In this document: in pieces, positions 7,801 to 16,600 of the stretch
Layout: each line of letters opens with the position of its first letter
Position numbering within the stretch: the first letter of the stretch is position 1
Source: JBKEDF01 sp047975325
GTDB taxonomy: Bacteria; Pseudomonadota; Alphaproteobacteria; Rhodobacterales; Rhodobacteraceae
Reading direction: 5' to 3'
DNA: 25,357 nucleotides
Assembly: GCA_047975325.1 (NCBI GenBank)
Contig: JBKEDF010000045.1
Location: forward strand, 1 to 25,357
Position numbers and translations under genes: made by a program
Notes under the pieces: model-generated
Told to the model about the DNA's origin: nothing
The model's database searches: none
The model's input: the letters and a program-made list of their open reading frames with translations, nothing else

Positions 7801-8877
7801 ATGTTTATTAAAAGAAAATCTCATTTGATCCGCTACTTTCATGTCCTTTCCATGGCATTGATATTATTATTGCCACATGCCGTCAGGGCGCAGGATGAAC
7901 TGTTTGCACCAGGCTGGACCTTGCAACCGCAGGCATCGAGGCTGAGCTTTCAGTCCGTGAAGAATTCGACCGTTGTCGAGTCCAGCAGCTTCGCCACCCT
8001 GTCCGGAATGATCGATGCGAATGGCAAGACCGAGGTCAAGGTTGCGCTTGATTCCGTTGATACAAAGATCGACTTGCGTAATGTCCGGATGCGTTTCCTG
8101 TTTTTTGAAACCTTCAATTTCCCCGAGGCCACGATCACGACGCAGGTTGATCCGGCGCTTCTGTCGGATCTTTCGACGATCCGTCGCAAGACCGTTCCGG
8201 TCAGCTATTCGATTGACCTTCACGGTGTGACACAAAACTATGATGCCGATGTTGCCGTAACCCTGTTGACGGATGATCTGGTATCGATTTCCAGTTCGAC
8301 ACCGATTTCGCTGTCGGTGGCCGATTTCAACCTGCAGGAAGGTTTGAACAAGCTTCAGGATGCCGCCAATGTGGAAATCATCCCGTCGGCAACCGTTTCC
8401 TTTGATTTGATGTTCGCACGTGACACGGCCTCCGGAACGGCGCCTGCGCAAACCGAAGGAACAGCCGAAAAACCGGTCAGTGTCGCACTTGAGGCGGAGG
8501 GAGATTTTGATGCGGAAGCTTGCCGTGGCCGGTTTGAGATCCTGTCGCGTACCGGCAATATCTATTTTGCTTCGGGTAGCGCGCGGCTGGAGAATAAAAG
8601 CTCGGCACTTCTTGACAGTCTTGCGGATATCATCGCCCGCTGCCCCGCTATGGTGATTGAGATCGGCGGCCATACCGATAATATCGGCAGCGCCGCCGCG
8701 AATGAACGACTGTCCCGTGCCCGTGCCGGTTCCGTTGCGGAATATCTGCGCGGCAAGGGGTTGCCGCAGGACAGGCTTGTCAGCACGGGTTATGGCGAAG
8801 CCGAACCGATTGCAGATAATGCCACAGCCGATGGACGCCAGAAAAACCGTCGCATTGCGTTCAGGGTTTTGAACTGA
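7801..8877 (+). CDS. Exported YceI-domain / OmpA C-terminal-domain fusion protein
   Basis: A 358-residue protein with a signal peptide (basic MFIKRKSHLIR, hydrophobic core, cut near HAVRA-QDE). Residues about 38-200 resemble the YceI lipocalin-like fold: WTLQPQASRLSFQSVKN, SATLSG-type strand, DSVDTKIDLRNVRMR, FETFNFPEATI, and VSYSIDLHGVTQ. Residues about 245-358 are an OmpA-like peptidoglycan-binding domain: IYFASGSARL, IEIGGHTDN, NERLSRARAGSV, and VSTGYGEAEP ending in QKNRRIAFRV. It is likely periplasmic and tethered non-covalently to peptidoglycan, holding a possible isoprenoid-binding barrel there. ATG 7801 is preferred over TTG 7780 because it gives a clean signal peptide, although the ribosome site (AAAGG) is weak. 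It lies 2 nt before the next gene, so the two are probably co-transcribed. The ligand is unknown. Confidence 0.87.
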   Translation: MFIKRKSHLIRYFHVLSMALILLLPHAVRAQDELFAPGWTLQPQASRLSFQSVKNSTVVESSSFATLSGMIDANGKTEVKVALDSVDTKIDLRNVRMRFLFFETFNFPEATITTQVDPALLSDLSTIRRKTVPVSYSIDLHGVTQNYDADVAVTLLTDDLVSISSSTPISLSVADFNLQEGLNKLQDAANVEIIPSATVSFDLMFARDTASGTAPAQTEGTAEKPVSVALEAEGDFDAEACRGRFEILSRTGNIYFASGSARLENKSSALLDSLADIIARCPAMVIEIGGHTDNIGSAAANERLSRARAGSVAEYLRGKGLPQDRLVSTGYGEAEPIADNATADGRQKNRRIAFRVLN

Positions 8878-8879
8878 CC

Positions 8880-10433
8880 ATGGGGATCGGCATGCTGATA
8901 AAGTCGGTACCGGTTATCTCCGGACTATGGCACCTGATGCTGGGGGTTGTCGTCATGGGGGCCTTCCCCGCGTTGTTTTCCCCGGCCTGGGCCGAGGAAC
9001 GGATTGCCCTGGTGGTTGGCAACAGTACCTATGCGGAGGTCACATCGCTTGATAATCCCGTTTCGGATGCAAGGTTGATCGCAAGGACCCTGGAAGGGCA
9101 GGGGTTTGATGTCACGCTTCTGATAGATGCCGATCAGGCCCGGATGGGCAGTGCCATTGCACAATTCGGCCGTGCCCTGCGGGTTGCGGGGACGGATGCG
9201 ACGGGGCTGTTTTACTATGCGGGCCATGGCGTGCAGTCCTTCGGGCTCAACTATCTTCTGCCGGTCGATGTGGCCTTGCAGGATGCCGCCGATCTGGGTT
9301 TGCTCGCGATAGAGGCGAATACCGTGTTGCGGCAGATGTTTTCGGCCCGCAACCGTACCAATATCGTCATCCTTGATGCCTGCCGGAACAATCCGTTTCA
9401 GGACATCCCGGATCTGGGCGATAACGGCCTGGCGGAAATGAACGCGCCGACCGGGACATTCCTTTCCTATGCTACCGCCCCCGGTGCGGTCGCCCTTGAT
9501 GGTCTGGATGGCAACAGTCCGTTTTCCCGGGCATTGGCCGAAGAATTGCCAACCCCGGGCCTGCCGATCGAACAATTATTCAAGAATGTGCGCGTCAGGG
9601 TTATCGAGGACACACGGGGCCAGCAAACCCCCTGGGATACCTCATCGCTTACCCAGAATTTCGAATTCCAGCCTGCAGTCCGGATCTCACCCGAAGAACA
9701 GGCGGCGCAAAACCTCTGGAATTCCGTTGCGGCGACCCGTGACCCGTTGCAGATCATGCTTTTCATGCGCGGTTATCCCAATAGCAGCCTGATACCGCAG
9801 GCCCGGGCCCTGATGGCCGAGGTCATGGCCACCGAAATGCAGCCTCCGCCACCGGGGGCTTCTGACACCAATGCTGCGGGGGATCCGCCCCCTGCCGGGC
9901 CGGATGAAACCGATGCGGCACGGCAGGGTGAAATGATCGGTCTGGCGCAGGGTTCGGGCCTTGCGGCGGATTACCAGGCTTATCTTGATGCCTTTCCCAC
10001 AGGGATCTATGCCGAGCTTGCGACCAGTGAACTCAATGCGATCAGGGAAAAAGACGAAGCTGCCGCAGATAAACCGGAACCGGTTGCCGCCCTGCCGCCG
10101 GCTGAACCCGCAGCGCCGCCCCCGCCCGCCGGAGGGAACCGGGAATTGACCTTTGATACACCGCTTGTTTCGGGTGGGGCGGATATCGTGGGCCGTTCCC
10201 TGGCTGATCTGATCCTTGGATCGCCGCTCTTTCCTCCGATTGATGGTATTCCGGAAGAACTGTGGAAAAATCAGACCTGCAGCAATTGCCATAACTGGAC
10301 AAAAGAAGCGCTTTGCGATCAGGGAAAGACCTATCTGACGGTCAATAACGAACGCGCGGTGATCAAGAACCACCCCTATGGCGGGGGCTTCAAGCAAAAT
10401 GTCCGGGACTGGGCTGCTGATGGTTGTCAATAG
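8880..10433 (+). CDS. Exported caspase-like (peptidase C14) protein with C-terminal CxxCH domain
   Basis: A 517-residue protein with an N-terminal signal segment (cut near PAWA-EE, residue 38). Residues about 40-262 form a caspase-like domain: RIALVVGNSTY, the catalytic His116 in YYAGHG, Cys168 in LDACRNNPF, then GTFLSYATAPG and NSPFSRALA. The His/Cys dyad is intact, so an orthocaspase-type cysteine protease is expected. Two repeats of about 38 residues follow (about 277-315 and 350-388), with a Pro-rich linker. The C-terminal domain (about 425-517) carries CSNCH at 467-471, plus Cys479 and Cys516. CxxCH is the c-type heme-attachment motif, but with four cysteines a metal site or disulfides are possible too. 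The start could be 8880, or 8892, which has a better-placed GGGGA. It sits between the YceI-OmpA and pseudo-caspase genes. Cleavage target unknown. Confidence 0.85.
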   Translation: MGIGMLIKSVPVISGLWHLMLGVVVMGAFPALFSPAWAEERIALVVGNSTYAEVTSLDNPVSDARLIARTLEGQGFDVTLLIDADQARMGSAIAQFGRALRVAGTDATGLFYYAGHGVQSFGLNYLLPVDVALQDAADLGLLAIEANTVLRQMFSARNRTNIVILDACRNNPFQDIPDLGDNGLAEMNAPTGTFLSYATAPGAVALDGLDGNSPFSRALAEELPTPGLPIEQLFKNVRVRVIEDTRGQQTPWDTSSLTQNFEFQPAVRISPEEQAAQNLWNSVAATRDPLQIMLFMRGYPNSSLIPQARALMAEVMATEMQPPPPGASDTNAAGDPPPAGPDETDAARQGEMIGLAQGSGLAADYQAYLDAFPTGIYAELATSELNAIREKDEAAADKPEPVAALPPAEPAAPPPPAGGNRELTFDTPLVSGGADIVGRSLADLILGSPLFPPIDGIPEELWKNQTCSNCHNWTKEALCDQGKTYLTVNNERAVIKNHPYGGGFKQNVRDWAADGCQ

Positions 10434-10464
10434 GGCAGCAGCAATCCTGATGCGCGGATGATTG

Positions 10465-10483
10465 CCATGTCTACATGACATGG
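10465..10483. repeat. Stem-loop between the two caspase-like genes
   Basis: CCATGTC (10465-10471) and GACATGG (10477-10483) form a 7-bp stem with loop TACAT, in the 140-nt gap after the protease gene. No T-run follows. A TATAAA at 10520-10525 could be a -10 box for the next gene, but no convincing -35 is seen at 16-18 nt, so it is not listed as a promoter. Confidence 0.3.
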
Positions 10484-10573
10484 GCGTGAAGCCGGGAACA
10501 GATCTGCCCCCTTTTGCGTTATAAAGGACGAAGCGCGCCCGTTACCCGGGCCGCCAGAGCCGGAGGGACCAGC

Positions 10574-12259
10574 ATGATCGGACGGGTTTTCAGCACAGCT
10601 ATCCTGACCATTGCCCTGGGGGTGGCCGGGGCCATGGCCGAAGATCGGGCCTTGATCCTTGCCAATGAAAACTACAGTGATGCTGCCGATATTCGCGGGG
10701 CTGGCGATCTGCTGGAGGCAGCAGCCATACTGACGGAGGCGGGTTTCGTGGTGCAAACTGGCCAGGACCTGGAAAGCGATGCGATGCGCGCCATGCTTTC
10801 CGAACTCCTGAATGCCTCAACCGAAGAGGACCGGATCGTGATCCTGTTTGCAGGCCATGTCATTGCGACCAGAGGCAGGCATGTCCTGCTGGGGATCGAG
10901 GCAAGTGAACCCGATCTTGCCTCACTGGGCGGTATGGGGATCGACCTTGCCGAGATTTACGATATAGCGGCGGATTTCCCGGGTGCGGCATTGATCGGGA
11001 TCGGAACCGAAACCCGCCGCCTGCCGCTTGGCTTGGGCGCAATGGAACCCGGGATCGGCGTTCTGGAACCGCCGCAGGGGGTTGCGGTGATTTCCGGCGA
11101 AGCCGGGGCAGTCGCACGTTTCGCGGGTGAAATGATCCCGGAACGAGGGATCAGCCTGCGTGCCATGACCGAGGCGATCCGTGGGCTGGAAGCCACCGGG
11201 TTCCTGCCCCGGGCGGAACCTTTCCGTCCGGAAGTTACGGAGGCTATCGCGCCGCCTGTGCCGGTTGATACCGGACCGACCGAAGCCGACCGGAGCGCCG
11301 AAGATACCGCTTGGGAACGCGCGCAAACCAGCCGGACGATGGCCGGATATGAGACCTATCTTGGCGCCTATCCGCGCGGGATTCATGCGGCGGAGGCCCG
11401 GGCGGAATTGAACCGGCTGCGCAATGATCCCCAGGTACAGGCCCAGATGACTGAGGAGGCGCTGGGCCTTTCACGCGATCAGCGTCGGGCAGTGCAGCGG
11501 CAGCTTGCCCTTCTGGGCCATGATCCCAGTGGAATTGACGGTTTGTTCGGCCAGGGCAGCCGCCGCGCGATCATTGCCTGGCAGGCGGGGGCGGGGTTGC
11601 GGCAGACGGGCTATCTTGACCGTGATCAGCTTACACGGCTTTCTGCTGCGGCCGAGAAACGTGCAGCGGAACTGGAGGCTGAGGCTGCCGCGCGAAAGGC
11701 CGAGGAAGAACGGCAGGATCGGATCTATTGGGATCAAACCGGTGCGGCCGGGGATGAGGTGGGTCTGCGTACCTATCTTGCACGTTTCCCCAACGGGCTT
11801 TTTGCCGAACTGGCCAGAGAACGGTTGGCGGCGCTGGAAGAGGACGCGCGCGCCGTCACCGCCGTACAGGACCAGAATGCCTGGGATGCTGCGCGCGCGG
11901 GCAATAATCTGGATGCCTATCGCGCCTATCTTGCCGAATTTCCCCAAGGTGCCTTTGCTGCCGAGGCCCGGGCGCGGATCGAGGCCCTGCAACAGGAGAC
12001 GCCTGATGGCGGGGGGGATGAAGATGCCCGTATCGGGGAGGACGCATTGGGGCTGAACGGGATGACCCGCAGGTTGATCGAACGCCAGCTGGCCGTGCTT
12101 GGCTTTGACCCCGGACCACAGGATGGTGACTTCGATGCGCTGAGCCGTGAGGCCATCCGCAATTTTCAGGCCTCACGCAATCAGCCTGCAACGGGGTTTA
12201 TCGATGAGACGACAATCCTGGGCTTGCTTGCCGGGATCAGCCTGCCCATAAGCGAATGA
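10574..12259 (+). CDS. Exported caspase-like pseudoenzyme with two peptidoglycan-binding-like domains
   Basis: A 561-residue protein starting at ATG 10574, with GGAGGG 6 nt upstream; the frame opens earlier at 10514 but lacks a ribosome site. The signal peptide is cut near GAMA-ED. Residues about 24-210 follow the caspase-like pattern (RALILANENYSD, LFAGHV with His95). Where the active sister has LDACR, this protein reads LIGIGTETR, and it has no cysteine anywhere, so it cannot be a cysteine protease. Two PG_binding_1-like domains lie at about 295-356 (RAVQRQLALLGHDPSGIDG) and 489-552 (RLIERQLAVLGFDPGPQDG). Three copies of the repeat of about 38 residues seen in the upstream protein lie at about 243-281, 382-420 and 434-472. 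A charged Ala/Glu helix fills 358-382. It is probably a wall-anchored regulator, scaffold or decoy for the upstream protease; that role is inference. Confidence 0.82.
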   Translation: MIGRVFSTAILTIALGVAGAMAEDRALILANENYSDAADIRGAGDLLEAAAILTEAGFVVQTGQDLESDAMRAMLSELLNASTEEDRIVILFAGHVIATRGRHVLLGIEASEPDLASLGGMGIDLAEIYDIAADFPGAALIGIGTETRRLPLGLGAMEPGIGVLEPPQGVAVISGEAGAVARFAGEMIPERGISLRAMTEAIRGLEATGFLPRAEPFRPEVTEAIAPPVPVDTGPTEADRSAEDTAWERAQTSRTMAGYETYLGAYPRGIHAAEARAELNRLRNDPQVQAQMTEEALGLSRDQRRAVQRQLALLGHDPSGIDGLFGQGSRRAIIAWQAGAGLRQTGYLDRDQLTRLSAAAEKRAAELEAEAAARKAEEERQDRIYWDQTGAAGDEVGLRTYLARFPNGLFAELARERLAALEEDARAVTAVQDQNAWDAARAGNNLDAYRAYLAEFPQGAFAAEARARIEALQQETPDGGGDEDARIGEDALGLNGMTRRLIERQLAVLGFDPGPQDGDFDALSREAIRNFQASRNQPATGFIDETTILGLLAGISLPISE

Positions 12260-12263
12260 TGCA

Positions 12264-12284
12264 CCGGATAATCGAAAGATCCGG
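12264..12284 (+). terminator. Hairpin after the pseudo-caspase gene
   Basis: CCGGAT (12264-12269) and ATCCGG (12279-12284) form a 6-bp stem with a 9-nt loop, 4 nt after the stop codon, followed by GCTTTG. The gap to the convergent dinB is 72 nt. Weak, because the T-run is poor. Confidence 0.3.
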
Positions 12285-12331
12285 GCTTTGGGCTGCAGTT
12301 TGAAACCGCCGGTTTTCGGCAGGCGGCAAGT

Positions 12332-13594
12332 TTATCGTAAGGCGCGACCCTTGATAATTGCATCATGGCCGAAACGGGCGCGGATCGCATCGGTTGCCGC
12401 TTCGGCCTGGGCCCTGCGCCCGGCGTCGGGATCCAGAAGATCGCCCTCGCGATCTGCTTCTGATGCGGGACAAAGATCCGCTATTCCGACGCCGATCAGC
12501 CGGAATTTCCCTTTCCGGGCCTCGGGTTCCAGCAGGGCGGCCGCCTCACGATAGATACGATCGGCACTTTGGCTGGGCGTATGCAAGGTCCGGCGGCGGG
12601 TGATTGCAGAAAAATCCGCGCGTTTGAGCTTCAGCGTGACCGTATGCCCGGCCAGCCCCTTTGCCTTGGCGCGGTCGGAGACCTGTTCGGCCAGGCGCCA
12701 CAGATGGCCGTCCAGCAGATCGGGATCGGAAATATCCTCAAGGAAGGTCGTTTCCTTGGAAATCGACTTCACTTTGGTATCGCGGGCTACCGGGCGGTGG
12801 TCTTCGCCGCGCGCAAGATGCCAAAGCCGCCCCCCCATCTGCCCGAAACGTGCGATCAGATCCGCCTTGTCCCAGCGGCGCAAATCCGCAATGGAACGAA
12901 TCCCCGCGCGTTCCAGCGCGGCTTGTGAGGCCGTGCCCACCCCCCAGATGATCTTTACGGGCTTTGAGGCCAGGAAGTCCTGTGTTTCGGCCTTTCCGAT
13001 CACCGAATATCCGCGCGGTTTGTCCAGATCGGAGGCTATTTTTGCAAGGAACTTGTTATGGGACAGCCCGATGGAGCCGGAAATACCAAGCTCCTCCTCC
13101 ATCCTCCGCACCAGCCGCGACAACATGACCGCAGGGGGTGCACCGTGCAGCCGGGTTGTCCCGGCCAGATCCAGAAAGGCCTCATCAAGCGAGAGCGGCT
13201 CAATCGCCGGGGTCATGGTTTCCATCATCGCGCGGATCTGACGGGAAACCGCGGCATAGGTGGCCATTCGGGGCTTGATCACCACGGCCTCGGGGCAAAG
13301 TTTCAAGGCCTGAAACATTGGCATGGCCGAACGCACGCCGGAAATCCGCGCGATATAGCAGCAGGTGGAAACCACCCCACGTTTCCCGCCGCCCACGATT
13401 ACGGGCCGGTCACGCAGATCCGGGTTGTCGCGTTTTTCCACCGAGGCATAGAAGGCATCGCAATCCATATGCGCGATGGAAAGGTCCCAAAGTTCAGGAT
13501 GGGCAAGCAGGCGCGGGGAACGGCATTGCGGGCAGCGCGCGGTGCCGGAAGGGGCGTCAAAGGCATGAAGACAGGCGCGGCAAAGACAAGGCAT
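12332..13594 (-). CDS. dinB: DNA polymerase IV (translesion, Y-family) with N-terminal zinc ribbon
   Basis: A 420-residue Y-family polymerase that copies past damaged bases in the cytoplasm. The palm motifs are present: HMDCDAFYASVE (Asp44, with Tyr49 near the steric-gate position) and SLDEAFLDL (Asp137, Glu138). Further family landmarks are CCYIARISGVRSAMP, IGLSHNKFLAKIASDLDKP, WGVG for the helix-hairpin-helix region, and a little-finger domain to about 385. The first 30 residues add a small zinc-ribbon-like extension, with Cys5/Cys8 and Cys21/Cys24. Such an extension is familiar in Rhodobacteraceae DinB, from memory. The start at 13594 is chosen because it opens the MPCLCRACL extension; the open frame runs on to 13681 and would overlap carB. 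The gene lies 55 nt downstream of carB on the same strand. No LexA-type site was identified. Confidence 0.92.
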   Translation of the reverse strand: MPCLCRACLHAFDAPSGTARCPQCRSPRLLAHPELWDLSIAHMDCDAFYASVEKRDNPDLRDRPVIVGGGKRGVVSTCCYIARISGVRSAMPMFQALKLCPEAVVIKPRMATYAAVSRQIRAMMETMTPAIEPLSLDEAFLDLAGTTRLHGAPPAVMLSRLVRRMEEELGISGSIGLSHNKFLAKIASDLDKPRGYSVIGKAETQDFLASKPVKIIWGVGTASQAALERAGIRSIADLRRWDKADLIARFGQMGGRLWHLARGEDHRPVARDTKVKSISKETTFLEDISDPDLLDGHLWRLAEQVSDRAKAKGLAGHTVTLKLKRADFSAITRRRTLHTPSQSADRIYREAAALLEPEARKGKFRLIGVGIADLCPASEADREGDLLDPDAGRRAQAEAATDAIRARFGHDAIIKGRALR

Positions 13595-13649
13595 GGGATA
13601 TCTATAGCGGCTTGATCTCCATCGCTTCAATGAAAACGCGATATATTCG

Positions 13650-16600
13650 CTATCCCTGCAGGGTCCTGACCCCATATCCATCGTCCCGTGCCGTCATTGC
13701 GGCGACGGCGGCGATGCTTGCGGCGGCGGTGGTGAAATAGGGGATCTTGTCCATCAGGGCGACACGACGGATATCGCGGCTGTCCGTGATGGCCTGGCTT
13801 CCTTCGGTCGTGTTCATCACGATGGCGATATCGTTGTTCTTCAGGCGATCCACGATATTGGGACGGCCCTCATAGACCTTGTTGACCGATGTTGCCGTGA
13901 TGCCCTCATTTGCCAGCCACTGTGCGGTGCCCTTGGTTGCCACGATTTCAAAACCCATGGCCGCCATTTCCCGTGCCGCGCCTGCAAGGGCGGCGGTCTT
14001 GTCGGCATCCTTGACCGAGATGAAAACCCGGCCGGTTTCCGGCAGGGCCATTCCGGCCCCCATCTGCGCCTTGAGAAACGCAAGCGCAAAATTCCGATCC
14101 CAGCCCATTACCTCACCGGTGGAACGCATCTCCGGACCCAGCATCGGATCCACCCCGGGGAAACGGGCAAAGGGTAGTACTGCCTCCTTGACCGAAAACC
14201 ATGGCGTGATGGGATCGGCCAGTGTCAGCGGATCGGCCAGTGGCAGGTCGGTATCGGGACCGACGCCTTCGGCATAGGGTTCACGTTCCGGGAAGGTGGA
14301 AAGTGGCTCCCCCGCCATCAGCCTTGCGGCGATGGAGGCGATGGCACTATCGGTTGCCTTGGCCACGAAGGGCACCGTGCGGGAGGCACGCGGATTGACC
14401 TCAAGCACATAGATTTCATCATCCTTGATTGCGAATTGCACATTCATCAGCCCAACGACATTCAGGGCCCGCGCCATGGCGACGGTCTGGGATTTGAGAT
14501 CCGCAATGATCTGGGGTGACAGGCTGTGCGGCGGCAAGCTGCAGGCACTGTCCCCGGAATGGACGCCCGCCTCCTCGATATGTTCCATGATCCCCGCGAC
14601 ATGGACGTGTTGTCCGTCGCATAGCGCATCGACATCCACCTCGATTGCACCGGAAAGGTAGCTGTCCAGCAAAACGGGGTTCTTGCCCGAAACCTGAACG
14701 GCTTCGCGGATATAACGTTCAAGCTGCGTATCTTCGCGGATGATTTCCATCGCCCGGCCGCCCAGAACGAAAGAGGGGCGGATCACCAGTGGATAGCCGA
14801 CCCTGGCGGCTACGGCAAAGGCTTCATCCCGTGAACGTGCCGTCCCGTTAGTGGGTTGTTTCAGATCAAGACTGTGCAGCAGTTGCTGGAACCGTTCGCG
14901 ATCCTCCGCCAGGTCAATCGCATCGGGGGAGGTCCCCAGAATGGGGATCCCCTCGGCCTCAAGCGCATTGGCCAGTTTCAGCGGTGTCTGGCCACCGAAT
15001 TGAACGATTACCCCATGAAGCGTGCCATTATCCTGTTCAACCCGCAGGATCTCCAGCACATGTTCCAGCGTCAGGGGTTCGAAATAGAGCCGGTCGGAGG
15101 TGTCGTAATCGGTGGATACGGTTTCGGGGTTGCAATTGACCATGATGGTCTCATAGCCCGCCTCCGTAAGCGCATAGCAGGCATGACAGCAGCAATAGTC
15201 GAATTCGATCCCCTGACCGATCCGGTTCGGACCACCGCCAAGGATCACGACCTTCCGCGCCTCGCTGGGACGGGCTTCGCATTCCACCTCGCCCATGGCC
15301 GGACTTTCATAGCTGGAATACATATAGGGTGTCTGAGCTTCGAATTCGGCGGCGCATGTGTCGATCCGCTTGAAGGCGGGGATAACGCCGAGGGTACGGC
15401 GCATGCGGCGGATATCAGCCTCTTCGCGCCCGGTCAGGCGGGCCAGGCGCGCATCGGTGAAACCCATGGCCTTCAGTCGCCGCATTTCCGTCTCGGTCTC
15501 CGGCAATCCCTGGCGGATCGCCGCTTCGGTTTCCACGATTTCGCGGATCCGGGCCAGGAACCATGGATCGAAGGAGGTGGCGCCCTGAATATCATCGTCG
15601 CTGAGCCCGTGGCGCATGGCCTGGGCAATCACGCGGAGCCGATCGGGCGTTTGCTGTGCCAGCGCCCGGAAAACCGGTGCACGGTCGGTCGATCCCGCTT
15701 CAAGGCCGGGGATTGCGATCTCATCAAAACCGGTCAGGCCGGTTTCCATCGAGGCCAGTGCTTTTTGCAGCGATTCATGGATGGTCCGCCCGATTGCCAT
15801 GGCTTCGCCCACCGATTTCATTGCGGTGGTCAGATAGGGTTCGGAGCCGGGGAATTTTTCGAAGGCGAAACGGGGAATCTTGGTGACGACATAGTCAATC
15901 GAAGGCTCAAAGGATGCCGGTGTAACCTTGGTGATATCATTGTCCAGTTCATCCAGCGTATAGCCGACGGCAAGTTTTGCGGCAATCTTCGCGATGGGAA
16001 AGCCCGTGGCCTTGGAAGCCAGTGCCGAGGAACGGGAAACACGGGGGTTCATCTCAATCACCACCATCCGCCCATCGGCCGGGTTGACTGCCCATTGCAC
16101 ATTGGAGCCGCCGGTTTCCACGCCGATCTCACGCAGAACGGCAATGGAGCCGTTGCGCATGATCTGATATTCCTTGTCGGTCAGTGTCAGTGCGGGTGCC
16201 ACGGTGATGGAATCGCCGGTATGAACGCCCATTGGATCGACATTTTCGATGGAACAGATGATGATGGCATTGTCAGCGGTATCGCGGACCACCTCCATCT
16301 CATATTCCTTCCAGCCGAGCAGTGATTCATCGACCAGAATCTGTGCCACGGGGGAGGCTTCGAGCCCGGATTTGCAAATTGCCTCATAATCGTCGCGGTT
16401 ATAGGCGACACCGCCGCCCGTGCCGCCCAGGGTGAAGGCGGGACGGATGATCGCGGGCAGGCCGACATATTCCAGCGCGCCCATTGCCTCGGCAAGACCG
16501 GCCTTGATATCGTATTTACCATCCTGTTTCGGTGCGGAAATAATGGTCGCGCGTGGGTTTTCCAGCCCGATCCGGTCCATCGCCTCACGAAAGAGTTTAC

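Noticed and set aside
10520..10525. TATAAA as promoter of the pseudo-caspase gene
   Set aside because: No acceptable -35 box at 16-18 nt upstream; kept only as a remark.
14856..16325. 489-codon open frame on the plus strand inside carB
   Set aside because: Antisense shadow of carB, with His/Gly/Asp-rich content and no motif; carB is unmistakable.
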